The notes under the pieces are model-generated. The model did not search any database. It was not told the origin of the DNA and worked only from the letters and a program-made list of their open reading frames with translations. Source: Desulfobacteraceae bacterium (GTDB taxonomy: Bacteria; Desulfobacterota; Desulfobacteria; Desulfobacterales; Desulfosalsimonadaceae). From it: DNA of 42,364 bases. The stretch is taken from positions 1 through 42,364 of the forward strand of contig QZJS01000073.1 in NCBI GenBank assembly GCA_003597945.1, read 5' to 3'. Of this stretch, positions 34,167 through 42,179 are shown piece by piece. The stretch's first letter is position 1. Every line of letters begins with the position of its first letter. The translations under genes and the position numbers were made by a program.

Positions 34167-34709
34167 TTATAATGGTTGGTTATATTTCAGTTTGCGACGG
34201 GTAACAGCGGCCATGCCGGCCAGACCGATGCCCACGAGCAACAGGGAGGCCGGTTCGGGAACCGGCACTGTCGCGGCGGCGTCTGCGGCGTGGGCTAATA
34301 GTGTAGCCGTGTTAAAATAAAAATCGCCGAAAACGCATGACAGGGAAGCGGCCACCCTGCCGGTTTCGCTTAATGTCAGCAGCGAGCTTATGGTAAAAGA
34401 GATATCGCCGTTATTGACTTCCCATAAGAATCTATTATCGCCGATATTAAGATGGGCAAACTCCCAAAAATCGAATCCGCTGTCATCTTCCAGGTTGAGC
34501 GTAATTGCCGCGGATGTTATATCCTGGGTTTCCGGGTCAAACCCGTCTTTTGTAATGTCAAAAGTCCAGTAGACGGTATCCGGATTAAATATTGAGCCGC
34601 TCATATATCGATGCCCTGCATTATATACATCGGTATACGGGATGGCATATGCTGCGCCTGCCGACCCTAAAAACATCAGTAAGCTTAACAAAATCAGAGT
34701 CTTTTTCAT
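34167..34709 (-). CDS. PEP-CTERM sorting-domain protein
   Basis: A 180-residue secreted protein. A signal peptide ends near residue 23 (AYA-IPYTD). The C terminus is a complete PEP-CTERM signal: VPEPASLLLVGIGLAGMAAV followed by the basic RRKLK, which is the exosortase recognition motif, hydrophobic helix and positive tail. The body (about 25-145) is a beta-rich domain of unknown type rich in D/N/T. AAGGAGATC lies 5 bases before the ATG. A sigma-54-type promoter is found 54-80 bp upstream and a strong terminator directly downstream, so it is a stand-alone gene. It is the only recognisable exosortase substrate in the window. Confidence 0.95.
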   Translation of the reverse strand: MKKTLILLSLLMFLGSAGAAYAIPYTDVYNAGHRYMSGSIFNPDTVYWTFDITKDGFDPETQDITSAAITLNLEDDSGFDFWEFAHLNIGDNRFLWEVNNGDISFTISSLLTLSETGRVAASLSCVFGDFYFNTATLLAHAADAAATVPVPEPASLLLVGIGLAGMAAVTRRKLKYNQPL

Positions 34710-34775
34710 TTTTTGATCTCCTTGAAAACGGTGTTTCGAAAAATCTCGTTAATATTTAAGAGAACATATTCGAAT

Positions 34776-34791
34776 GCATTTTATATGCCAA
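34776..34791 (-). promoter_or_regulatory. Putative sigma-54 promoter of the PEP-CTERM gene
   Basis: On the minus strand TTGGCAT (34791-34785), a 5-base spacer and ATGC (34779-34776) preserve the essential GG and GC dinucleotides at correct spacing; mismatches to TGGCAC-N5-TTGC are C to T and T to A. Transcription would begin near 34763, giving a 54-base leader. PEP-CTERM genes elsewhere are often reported to have sigma-54 promoters. Two activator genes in the window support use. Confidence 0.65.
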
Positions 34792-34847
34792 TATTACTAT
34801 CTGTTCTGCGCGATATTTAAGACCGGTGATGATGGTGATAGTAATAT
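34791..34847. repeat. 11-bp inverted repeat beside the PEP-CTERM promoter
   Basis: ATATTACTATC (34791-34801) and GATAGTAATAT (34837-34847) are perfect complements separated by 35 bp, abutting the -24 element. It could bind a dimeric regulator on one DNA face or form a cruciform; a UAS for one of the two sigma-54 activators is the simplest guess. Confidence 0.5.
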
Positions 34848-35216
34848 ACTGAAAATAAATAATTTTATGCTATTTAGGCATAGAGGCCAAAGACAATCGT
34901 GTTTTTCAGGCAGGGTAGAGGGTTTTTAATTTATTAATTCATATAATTATGCTTGATGAGCGCCTCTACGCCAATCATTCTTATTCGATACGTTGATGTA
35001 ATGGGAAGCTGTTTATTCCGGAAAGCTGGATTTTTATAAAATACATAGCCAAGGCGGCCAAGCCGTGGAAACTAGAGGCTGAAATAAAGGATTTTGGCCT
35101 TTTTTAAAGGGGGGTTGTGAAAGGGTGGAAGGGATGCATTGGTATAAAATATTAGAATTATAGTAAAAAATTAGAAAGCAGCAAAAATGCAGGAGTCAAT
35201 CCGGAAATCCGGAATT
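34848..35216. other. Gene-poor intergenic region
   Basis: No coding frame with family features is visible. It contains a small repeat TATGC-N7-GCATA (34866-34882), a purine-rich tract near 35106, and AT-rich DNA near 35140-35180. The first part may belong to the upstream region of the PEP-CTERM promoter; the rest follows the PilZ gene's stop without a recognisable terminator. Confidence 0.4.
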
Positions 35217-35807
35217 TTAATGCGATATTTCGGAAAAATTGACTGGATTGGATTTATTGTGTTCTATGGAAAGGTTAAGACTTTGCCGGCTAAAGTCATC
35301 TTTGAATGCAAGTCCGGCCTCAATGTGTTGTGGAAATTTTTCAAGATTTTTTTGCCAGCAAAGCTGGGCCAGCCCCTGGAGCCGGGGCACCACAAAATCA
35401 TTATCAAACTTGAAAATCAGCGGGATATCAGCGGGGACCTCTTTGTCTACAATAATTCGCATGCCCCCCTGGCAGTAATCAACAGTCAAGGCTGTTTCGG
35501 CAAAATCTCCGTTTTTGCCGTCCAGCGCGTCGCAGGTGCAGATCAGAACTTTTCGCTGATCACTAATGCGTTCAAATCGCCGCCGGCTGTCAGCAATTTT
35601 GGCTCCCGAGTCTATCGCTTTTCGGCCTTTATCTCTTTGGTGATGCCGTTTATAAATGGGGCATTTATTATATTTTGACGACTTGCAATAGGCCAAAATC
35701 GTTTCTTCCGGAGGGATATAAAATCCGTCGACAAAAAGGCTGCAAGTCTTCATTCTGTTTACAAAATGGGAGCATGATTGCAAGGCCCGCTTTTTATTTT
35801 TTTGCAT
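35217..35807 (-). CDS. PilZ-domain protein with Cys-containing N-terminal segment
   Basis: A 196-residue protein. The PilZ domain begins with R-x-x-x-R at residues 76-80 (RRFER) and has D-Y-C-Q-G-G at 110-115 in place of D/N-x-S-x-x-G, so the two cyclic di-GMP-binding elements are present with Ser replaced by Cys. Binding is therefore likely but not certain. The preceding 70 residues carry a small motif ILAYCKSSKYNKCPIY that may be a metal site. A plus-strand frame overlaps it but reads as a shadow. It lies 81 bp after the PAS activator and likely ends the core operon. It could couple second-messenger level to polymer export. Confidence 0.82.
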   Translation of the reverse strand: MQKNKKRALQSCSHFVNRMKTCSLFVDGFYIPPEETILAYCKSSKYNKCPIYKRHHQRDKGRKAIDSGAKIADSRRRFERISDQRKVLICTCDALDGKNGDFAETALTVDYCQGGMRIIVDKEVPADIPLIFKFDNDFVVPRLQGLAQLCWQKNLEKFPQHIEAGLAFKDDFSRQSLNLSIEHNKSNPVNFSEISH

Positions 35808-35888
35808 AGTAAAGAGGACTCTCGATAAAAATTAAGGTTATTCTGAAAAATAAATTGTAACAAAAGCAATGCATAAATCAGGCCAGCA

Positions 35889-37388
35889 TCAAACATTGTT
35901 TTTTGCTTGTTTGGGGTTTATTCCATAGCGCTTTAATTTTTCATAAAGTGTTGATTTTGACATGCCGAGCTTCCCGGCAACATTGTCCATATTCCCGGCG
36001 CATTGTCTGATGGCAGTAGAAATCAGTTCTGTTTCAAAAATCGAAATGCTGTCCTTTAATGGGCAATCAAGGAATTTTTTCATTGAAAAGGCGGAATCGA
36101 CTTTAGACTGACCGTGCTTTTCGTATAGAAAACCCATTAACGTTGGCGATATCATGCCGTTTTTGGAAAGCAGCACGGCACGTTGTATGGTGTTTTCCAG
36201 TTCTCGAACGTTTCCCGGCCAATGATACTCCAGCAATAATTCCACCACGCTGGTGGGCAGAAAATTAACCTCTTTGTTGAACCTTTCCCTGTATTTCATA
36301 AGAAAGTTCATGGCCAGAAGAACAATATCCTCCTTTCGTTCGCGCAAGGGGACCAGGTGCAAATTGATCACATTCAGCCGATAATAAAGATCGCGACGGA
36401 ATTTCCCCGCTTCCACCGCCGCGGGCAAGTCGGCGTTGGTAGCGGCAATAACCCGGACATCCACTGGAATGGGTGTGTTGGAACCTATCCTGAGAATTTC
36501 GCCTTCCTGCAAAACGCGCAAAAGGGAAGCTTGCATTTTGGGACTGATATCACCGATTTCGTCAAGAAAAACCGTTCCCGTATCAGCTTCCTCGAATTTC
36601 CCTATACGGCGCTCCGTGGCCCCGGTAAACGCGCCTTTTTCGTAGCCGAAAAGATCGCTTTCCAGAAGACTCTCCGCCACCGCCGCGCAGTTAAACTTTA
36701 AATAACACTTGTCCGCCCGGCTGCTGTGCTCATGAATCAGATCCGCCACCAGTTCCTTTCCCGTACCGGATTCCCCTGTAATCAGGATCGTGGCATCAGA
36801 AGGGGCAACCTGGTAGATCATTTCCCGAAGGGCGTGAATCGGTTTGCTCTCACCAATCATTTTTCCGCGGCCGACAAACCGTTCTATTTCTTTTTTAAAG
36901 TAATTCACCTCTTGATATAATTGTTTACGTTCAATTTCATTTGCCTTGATGATGGCAATCTTTTTTTTCAGAATTTCTTCGATATTTTTTCGGTATCCTT
37001 CAATTTTAAGCGCATGCAGTTTTTTCTCGGTAACATCCCGGATAATCAAAAGGGTCAGCTTGTCATGGCGATACCCTTCAAACGGGACATAGCAGTACTC
37101 CATATAAAAGGCATCATGGAGCTTTCTTTCAAACATTTTTCCATAATATTGCTCAGGGTTGCGGCAATGAAAGAGGCACATCTCGGTTTCGCAAGGGCTT
37201 TCACGCCCAGCGGTTATCTCGTGGCATTTTCGGCCGTTCTGGTTTCCAAATTTAGCGACCGCGGCGACATTCATATGCTCTATCACGAAATTATCTTTTA
37301 TGATCAAGAGCATGTCCGGCAGGAGATCAAACAGTATCTTGTTGTTTTGCGCCAGCCTGGATATTTCCTGCGTTGAACTCGTCTGCAT
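35889..37388 (-). CDS. PAS-domain sigma-54-dependent transcriptional activator
   Basis: A 499-residue enhancer-binding protein. The N-terminal PAS-like sensor (about 15-125) includes a Cys-bearing stretch (KCHEITAGRESPC...C...C) typical of some deltaproteobacterial PAS sensors; a coiled segment (about 135-180) follows. The AAA+ domain has Walker A GESGTGKE near 205 and an intact GAFTGA near 253, and a Fis-type helix-turn-helix (VAGKLGMSKSTLYEKLKRYG) ends the protein. It should activate sigma-54 promoters such as those near 34785 and 6950. No receiver domain is present, so the PAS domain is the likely input. AAAGGTG lies about 9 bp before the ATG; the sugar transferase gene is 43 bp upstream. 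Confidence 0.95.
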   Translation of the reverse strand: MQTSSTQEISRLAQNNKILFDLLPDMLLIIKDNFVIEHMNVAAVAKFGNQNGRKCHEITAGRESPCETEMCLFHCRNPEQYYGKMFERKLHDAFYMEYCYVPFEGYRHDKLTLLIIRDVTEKKLHALKIEGYRKNIEEILKKKIAIIKANEIERKQLYQEVNYFKKEIERFVGRGKMIGESKPIHALREMIYQVAPSDATILITGESGTGKELVADLIHEHSSRADKCYLKFNCAAVAESLLESDLFGYEKGAFTGATERRIGKFEEADTGTVFLDEIGDISPKMQASLLRVLQEGEILRIGSNTPIPVDVRVIAATNADLPAAVEAGKFRRDLYYRLNVINLHLVPLRERKEDIVLLAMNFLMKYRERFNKEVNFLPTSVVELLLEYHWPGNVRELENTIQRAVLLSKNGMISPTLMGFLYEKHGQSKVDSAFSMKKFLDCPLKDSISIFETELISTAIRQCAGNMDNVAGKLGMSKSTLYEKLKRYGINPKQAKNNV

Positions 37389-37431
37389 TTTTTATTGCAC
37401 CTTTTTATAAGCGAAAAATTTCAGGCGCAGG

Positions 37432-38811
37432 TTATCGGGCGCCTTTATGGAACAATACCACTTTTATGGTACGAAAAATCGTCGACAGGTCCATGGCAAT
37501 GGAAAAATTTTTTATGTAATAAAGGTCATACTCCAGCTTGCGGATCGCATCTTCCACTGAAGCCCCATAGGGATAATAGATCTGAGCCCAGCCGGTGATG
37601 CCGGGTTTTACAACATGCCGGTTACTGTAAAACGGGATCTTTTCCTCCAGTTCTTTTACAAAAACAGGTCTTTCGGGTCTTGGGCCGACAAAACTCATAT
37701 CCCCCTTAAGCACGTTGATCAACTGGGGCAGCTCATCAATTCGGGTTTTTCGGATAAACCCGCCAAACCTGGTTATCCGGGAATCATTGGCGGCCGCCCA
37801 TACCGGACCGTTTTTTTCCGCATCCTTAACCATTGATCGAAATTTGATAATATTAAACAATTTTCCGTTTTCGCCGACGCGCTCCTGGCGGTAAAAAATT
37901 TCACCTGGGGATTCAAGTTTGATAATCAGTGCGGTGAGCAAGAAAATCGGTAAGGAAACCAAGAGGATCGATAGTGCCGCCGATAGATCTATCACGCGTT
38001 TCAGCATTTTTTTCATTCGGCCGACATAAAATCCTTCAGAAAACACCAGCCAGGAGGGACTTACCCGTTCCACCGGAACCGTTCCCGTGATTTCTTCATA
38101 AAACCGGGCTCCGCTGATAATTTCGATGCCAAGAAATTTATACGGAATCAATTCATGTAAAAGCATGCCCCGTTTTTCATCTAATGCCACCACGATTTTT
38201 CCGATGGCCCGATCCTCACAAAGTTGTTTCAACCCTTTAATGTTGGTAAAAACAGGCACGCCATCCGGCACAACAGAAGATGTTTTGTCTCCCACAAAAG
38301 CAACGATTTTGAATCCGGAATCTTTTTTTTTCTCTATGGCGGCAACAATTTCTCCGGCAAACACGCCGGTGCCGATTAATGCGATGGTTTGGACAAACAT
38401 TCGTCGTTCAAGGATCTTGAAATAAAAAAACCGCCAGAAAAAAATTGCCAGGCTGGCCGCCAGTAGTATGCACCAGAAAATTTTGTTGGAAATAACCAGA
38501 AAAGGAAAAAGGTAAAAAATAAAGGCCAGCATGATGCAACTGAAACCAAGCGTCTGGATGACCTTCAGCATGTGATCAGGAAGCGCTGGTATAATTTTAA
38601 GGTCGTACAGATCAAAATAATAAAAACATAGCTGGAAGATTAAAGATACAATAACAGCCCGGGAAAAATAGAAAATTAAAAACAGCTTATAGTCTGAAAA
38701 CCCGATCCAGGAAATCACGACAAGGTTTATGGTGAGAAAAATCAACAGCCCTTCACCAAAAACAAACAGCAGGGTTCTCCATGGATAATATTTTTTAAAA
38801 ATATGGGGCAT
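37432..38811 (-). CDS. Undecaprenyl-phosphate sugar phosphotransferase (PEP-CTERM-associated)
   Basis: A 459-residue initiating enzyme of the WbaP/EpsB type. Four N-terminal membrane segments (about 20-125) and a Rossmann-like cytoplasmic region (ALIGTGVFAGEIVAAIEKK) precede the bacterial sugar transferase domain (about 275-459), which has KRVIDLSAALSILLVSLPIF, YRQERVGENGKLFNIIKFRSM, RKTRIDELPQLINVLKGDMSFVGPRPERP and GITGWAQI. It transfers a sugar 1-phosphate to undecaprenyl phosphate at the inner membrane, starting the repeat unit. The length and neighbours fit the exosortase-locus subfamily. It is in the core operon after the tyrosine autokinase gene. Confidence 0.95.
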   Translation of the reverse strand: MPHIFKKYYPWRTLLFVFGEGLLIFLTINLVVISWIGFSDYKLFLIFYFSRAVIVSLIFQLCFYYFDLYDLKIIPALPDHMLKVIQTLGFSCIMLAFIFYLFPFLVISNKIFWCILLAASLAIFFWRFFYFKILERRMFVQTIALIGTGVFAGEIVAAIEKKKDSGFKIVAFVGDKTSSVVPDGVPVFTNIKGLKQLCEDRAIGKIVVALDEKRGMLLHELIPYKFLGIEIISGARFYEEITGTVPVERVSPSWLVFSEGFYVGRMKKMLKRVIDLSAALSILLVSLPIFLLTALIIKLESPGEIFYRQERVGENGKLFNIIKFRSMVKDAEKNGPVWAAANDSRITRFGGFIRKTRIDELPQLINVLKGDMSFVGPRPERPVFVKELEEKIPFYSNRHVVKPGITGWAQIYYPYGASVEDAIRKLEYDLYYIKNFSIAMDLSTIFRTIKVVLFHKGAR

Positions 38812-38917
38812 GGCTCAGATGGTTCAGTAAAGTTGATGGGTTCGCAAAAAAGATTTTCGGCGAGGACATCAATAGTTAACCTTATGCATCCCCTGGCATT
38901 TATCCGATCAACGGGAA

Positions 38918-39700
38918 TCAATAGTAATTATCGTAATACCCGTATTTCATCCGCTTGTTAAAAAAGGTTTCAATTCTATTTTCCGGATAGGCATTATATA
39001 CAAGGCCCAGAATATTTTCAGGTCCCAATGCATCAACGAGTTTTTTGACGTCTTTTTTGGGGGCGGCGCCATGGCGAACCACAAGGATCACGCCGTCAAG
39101 ATGCTTTGCCAGGACACTCGTTTCAGAGGCAGCCATGGAGGGGGGGGTATCAAAAAGAATGATACGGTCGGGATAGCGCTCTGCCAGTTCGTTGATTAAG
39201 GTTGCCATCCGGGAGGAACTCAGCAATTCCGATGGATTCTGCGGCGGTTTCCCGCTGGGGAGAACGGAGAGTTTCGGTTGCCCGGTCTTTCGGATCAAAA
39301 GCGAAAGATCGACATTATCCTGCAAATGATCGACAAGGCCGGTTTCGTTGGTGAGGCCGAAAAGCTGAGCAAGGGTCGGCCGCCGTAAATCACAGTCCAC
39401 CAGCAGCGCGTGGTATTCGATGGCCTGTGATATCCCCACGCCAAGATTGGCGCAGATAAACCCCTTGCCTTCACCGGGCATAACGCTGGTAACCATAATC
39501 TTTTTGGGTTGATGGTCCGGGGATTTATAAAGAATGGGGGCCGAAAGACTCCGAAACTTCTCAAGAAATGGAGAACGCAAATTCGTTGAAAGCCGGAGCC
39601 GCTGATCCCAGCGGTTACCGGGGGGAAAGTTCGAAATCGTGGTATTGATATCCTCCACATCTTTAAATTTTTTTTCAAATGCCCTCGTCAACTTGCCCAT
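38918..39700 (-). CDS. BY-kinase-like tyrosine autokinase with altered Walker A
   Basis: A 260-residue CpsD/CapB/EpsG-type cytoplasmic kinase. Walker A reads PGEGKGF at 75-81, where the invariant Ser/Thr after Lys79 is Gly80; Walker A' LLVDCDLRRPT (Asp102, Asp104) and Walker B ILFDTPP (Asp184) are intact. The C-terminal tail KYGYYDNYY is the autophosphorylated Tyr cluster. The family works with a Wzz-like partner (the next gene upstream here) to control polymer length by phosphorylation cycles. The altered P-loop might weaken Mg-ATP binding, so activity is uncertain. The Wzz-like gene ends 52 bp upstream. Confidence 0.92.
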   Translation of the reverse strand: MGKLTRAFEKKFKDVEDINTTISNFPPGNRWDQRLRLSTNLRSPFLEKFRSLSAPILYKSPDHQPKKIMVTSVMPGEGKGFICANLGVGISQAIEYHALLVDCDLRRPTLAQLFGLTNETGLVDHLQDNVDLSLLIRKTGQPKLSVLPSGKPPQNPSELLSSSRMATLINELAERYPDRIILFDTPPSMAASETSVLAKHLDGVILVVRHGAAPKKDVKKLVDALGPENILGLVYNAYPENRIETFFNKRMKYGYYDNYY

Positions 39701-39752
39701 AATAATCCTAATGACTGATTTTATATTAAATATGTTGTCGATGAGCCCGAAA

Positions 39753-41345
39753 TCATAAAAAAAGCAGACCCTGGCGGTTCAGGTAAAGCGTTGTCGCCAT
39801 CAAGATGAGAAGCCAGACGCCAAAAAAACAATACCACAACATATCTTTTATCTTTTTATCCCTTTTTTCCGCCTCCGTGACGAGCAAAGGCAGTGCGCAT
39901 GTTACCGGAATCTGAAGGAAAGACTCGATTTCATTCTTGTCCTTGAAGGAGGTGTCTATAATGTCGAAAAACAGAATCAGGCCCGCGCCCATGGCGAGTC
40001 CAAGGATCGCCGACGCAAGAAAAAAGATTCGAAAAGGCCCTTTAACGGGGGTTATCGGCAAATACGCAGGATCAATAACCTTGAACTGACTCCCTTTTTG
40101 ATGTCTTTCCAGACTTGCGGCGGCTTCCGCGGCCAGACTCTGTGCAAGAAGCGTGTCATGATATCTTCTAAGTTCATCATAGTCCCTGGTCAACGCGGAC
40201 CATTCCGCCTCCCGAACAGGGGCCGCATCTATCCATTCCTGATAGGTTTTTATCTGACTGAGAATGTTTTCGCTTTCATCCCGAAGGGTTTTCAGCCCGA
40301 TATCAAGCTCTTTGATTTGAAGGGTGATATCCTGAGCGCGGGTGTCGAACGCCAAATCCCCGTCTATTGCATTGTCCGGAGCGGCCGCCGCAAGGCTTTC
40401 AATCTCTGATTCGAGCTGTCTGATCTGATTTTCAATGCGTTTCACGCTTGGATGCTCGATCGTATATCTTGACAGCAATTCCTGGCGCGTATTCCGCGCT
40501 GTTTCCAGGCGATCCCATAACCCGCCTCTGCCGGAGTCAGATCCATTACTGTCAGCAGGCCGGGCAAGCGCGCTCCGGATGTCTCTGCGGATCTCCAGTT
40601 GTTCGGAAAGAAGCAATCGGGTTTGTTCGCGATTATCAATATTTGTCTGTATCGCTTGAAATTGCCGCTGAAGGTCGCTCAACCGGGCGATATTGGAGGC
40701 GCGTTGTTCGGACATTTCATTATAGTAATTCAGCTTGTAATCCCGCATCTGGGACTCTTTTTTTTGAAGCGTTTCTTTGGACATGAGGAGTTCGTTCTGA
40801 ATATAAGTGGCCGTTTGCTGGGCGCGCTCCTCCCTTGCCTTAAGATTTTCCTCGATAAATATGGCGGCAAGCTCATTTGCAACCTTCATGACGGTTTGGG
40901 GTTCCGCGCCCTTGAAAGATACGCTGAACACATTACCCCTTTCCCTTTGCTGTACATCTACCGATATATCGTTTTTGCGCAAATTCGCGATAATATCCTC
41001 AATGGGAACATTTTTTTGCATTTCAGGATACAAATCGTATTGCCGGATTATTTTTTCAAGATTGGCCCTGCTCAACACCTTCTGGGTCACGGTGTTTACC
41101 ATCTCTCTGATCTGCAGTCCTTCATCCGGCGACGGTCGCGCCGAGGAAGGCTGAAGAGATGGATTTATATTACTGATCTGAAACATGATGGAAACGCTGG
41201 ACTGATAAATTTTCGGGGATTTGAGATAAACAGGGTATGAAAGAGAGAGCGCCAACAGGAGGCAGAGGACTATCAATTTATTCCGGATAATAAATAGATT
41301 CAGATATTTAAATAAAACATCAAGTTGTGATTGCTGTGTATTCAT
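39753..41345 (-). CDS. Wzz-type chain-length determinant (exosortase-locus type)
   Basis: A 530-residue inner-membrane protein: an N-terminal membrane segment (NKLIVLCLLLALSLSYPVYL, about 22-45), a long periplasmic coiled-coil region (about 165-420), and a second membrane segment with the preceding proline-rich motif (YLPITPVKGPFRIFFLASAILGLAMGAGLILFF, about 435-470); a third hydrophobic stretch lies at the extreme C terminus. It sets polymer length and is the membrane partner of the tyrosine kinase encoded directly downstream. The export protein gene lies 95 bp upstream. Confidence 0.94.
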   Translation of the reverse strand: MNTQQSQLDVLFKYLNLFIIRNKLIVLCLLLALSLSYPVYLKSPKIYQSSVSIMFQISNINPSLQPSSARPSPDEGLQIREMVNTVTQKVLSRANLEKIIRQYDLYPEMQKNVPIEDIIANLRKNDISVDVQQRERGNVFSVSFKGAEPQTVMKVANELAAIFIEENLKAREERAQQTATYIQNELLMSKETLQKKESQMRDYKLNYYNEMSEQRASNIARLSDLQRQFQAIQTNIDNREQTRLLLSEQLEIRRDIRSALARPADSNGSDSGRGGLWDRLETARNTRQELLSRYTIEHPSVKRIENQIRQLESEIESLAAAAPDNAIDGDLAFDTRAQDITLQIKELDIGLKTLRDESENILSQIKTYQEWIDAAPVREAEWSALTRDYDELRRYHDTLLAQSLAAEAAASLERHQKGSQFKVIDPAYLPITPVKGPFRIFFLASAILGLAMGAGLILFFDIIDTSFKDKNEIESFLQIPVTCALPLLVTEAEKRDKKIKDMLWYCFFGVWLLILMATTLYLNRQGLLFL

Positions 41346-41440
41346 TTTGATCTCGAAATCATTTCTTTATTGGAAGCTTCCATGTAAGTCCACCGCAGTA
41401 ATGTTTTTCAGTCCGGGGCCTGAAAAGATAGTGCCGGTGA

Positions 41441-42076
41441 TCAAGGAATAACAATGGTGTCTCCCGGTTTGATTACAACATTCTGCTCGACACTATCTCC
41501 TCTCAGGAAGTTGTTATAATTAAAATATAATATTTTTTCAGGTGATTGCGGCCCGCCAAAAATTTTGATTTCGTTTTTTTTAGCCCACTCGAGAAATCCG
41601 CCGGCCTGGGCGATTGCCTGCAGCACGGTGACCGGCTGGGTAATCGTATATTGACCGGGTGCAGCGATTTGACCGAGAATGTAATAGACTTTGCTGTTAT
41701 TTTCGGAAAGAATTACCGTCACTTTTGGCTCTTCGATAATTTTCATGAGTTTTTCAGTAATTTTTTGCGCAATAGCTTCAGGAGTCATGCCGGCAACCAT
41801 TAATTCCCCAACCAGCGGTAAAGAGATTCTGCCGTCGGTTCGCACAAAAACAGTCCTTGATAGTTGCGGCTCATCAAAAACAAGGACTTCCAGGACATCG
41901 CCGGCCCCGAATTCGTAGAAACCGAAACCGTCTTCCGTCTTTTGTGATTGTGCTTCAACGGCGAAGATATGAAGCCAAAAGAGGCTTGCAACCAGGAAGA
42001 ACGGCAGCAAGTTGAACATCCTGGTTAAGGGATAAGATCCGTGAGTTATTTTCCTGAAAATTCCAGAGTAAGCCAT
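41441..42076 (-). CDS. Wza-like polysaccharide export protein
   Basis: A 211-residue secreted outer-membrane export protein. After an N-terminal signal (LLPFFLVASLFWLHIFAVEA) the Poly_export domain reads YEFGAGDVLEVLVFDEPQLSRTVFVRTDGRISLPLVGELMVAGMTPEAIAQKI, followed by a SLBB-type segment (YYILGQIAAPGQYTITQPVTVLQAIAQAGGF) and the ending GDTIVIP. No lipobox Cys is apparent, unlike many Wza proteins. It is the first gene of the minus-strand core operon, preceded by a promoter-like sequence about 65-95 bp upstream. Confidence 0.94.
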   Translation of the reverse strand: MAYSGIFRKITHGSYPLTRMFNLLPFFLVASLFWLHIFAVEAQSQKTEDGFGFYEFGAGDVLEVLVFDEPQLSRTVFVRTDGRISLPLVGELMVAGMTPEAIAQKITEKLMKIIEEPKVTVILSENNSKVYYILGQIAAPGQYTITQPVTVLQAIAQAGGFLEWAKKNEIKIFGGPQSPEKILYFNYNNFLRGDSVEQNVVIKPGDTIVIP

Positions 42077-42140
42077 ACTTGCCTCATGATTTGAAAAAAA
42101 ACATATTGCACCTATAACAAAGAAGCCTTTGTAGCATTGA

Positions 42141-42169
42141 ATAATTTATAGATTACAGTTGAACATGTC
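42141..42169 (-). promoter_or_regulatory. Putative sigma-70 promoter of the core exopolysaccharide operon
   Basis: On the minus strand TTGACA (42169-42164) is followed after 17 bases by TAAATT (42146-42141), or after 15 by TATAAA (42148-42143). It lies upstream of the export-protein gene with a leader of about 60 bases. No -24/-12 element was seen here, so the core operon seems to use the housekeeping factor. Confidence 0.45.
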
Positions 42170-42179
42170 AATGAAAATC

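Noticed and set aside
35187..35678. 163-codon plus-strand frame
   Set aside because: It lies almost wholly opposite the PilZ gene, has no recognisable domain, and the minus-strand frame has clear PilZ motifs.
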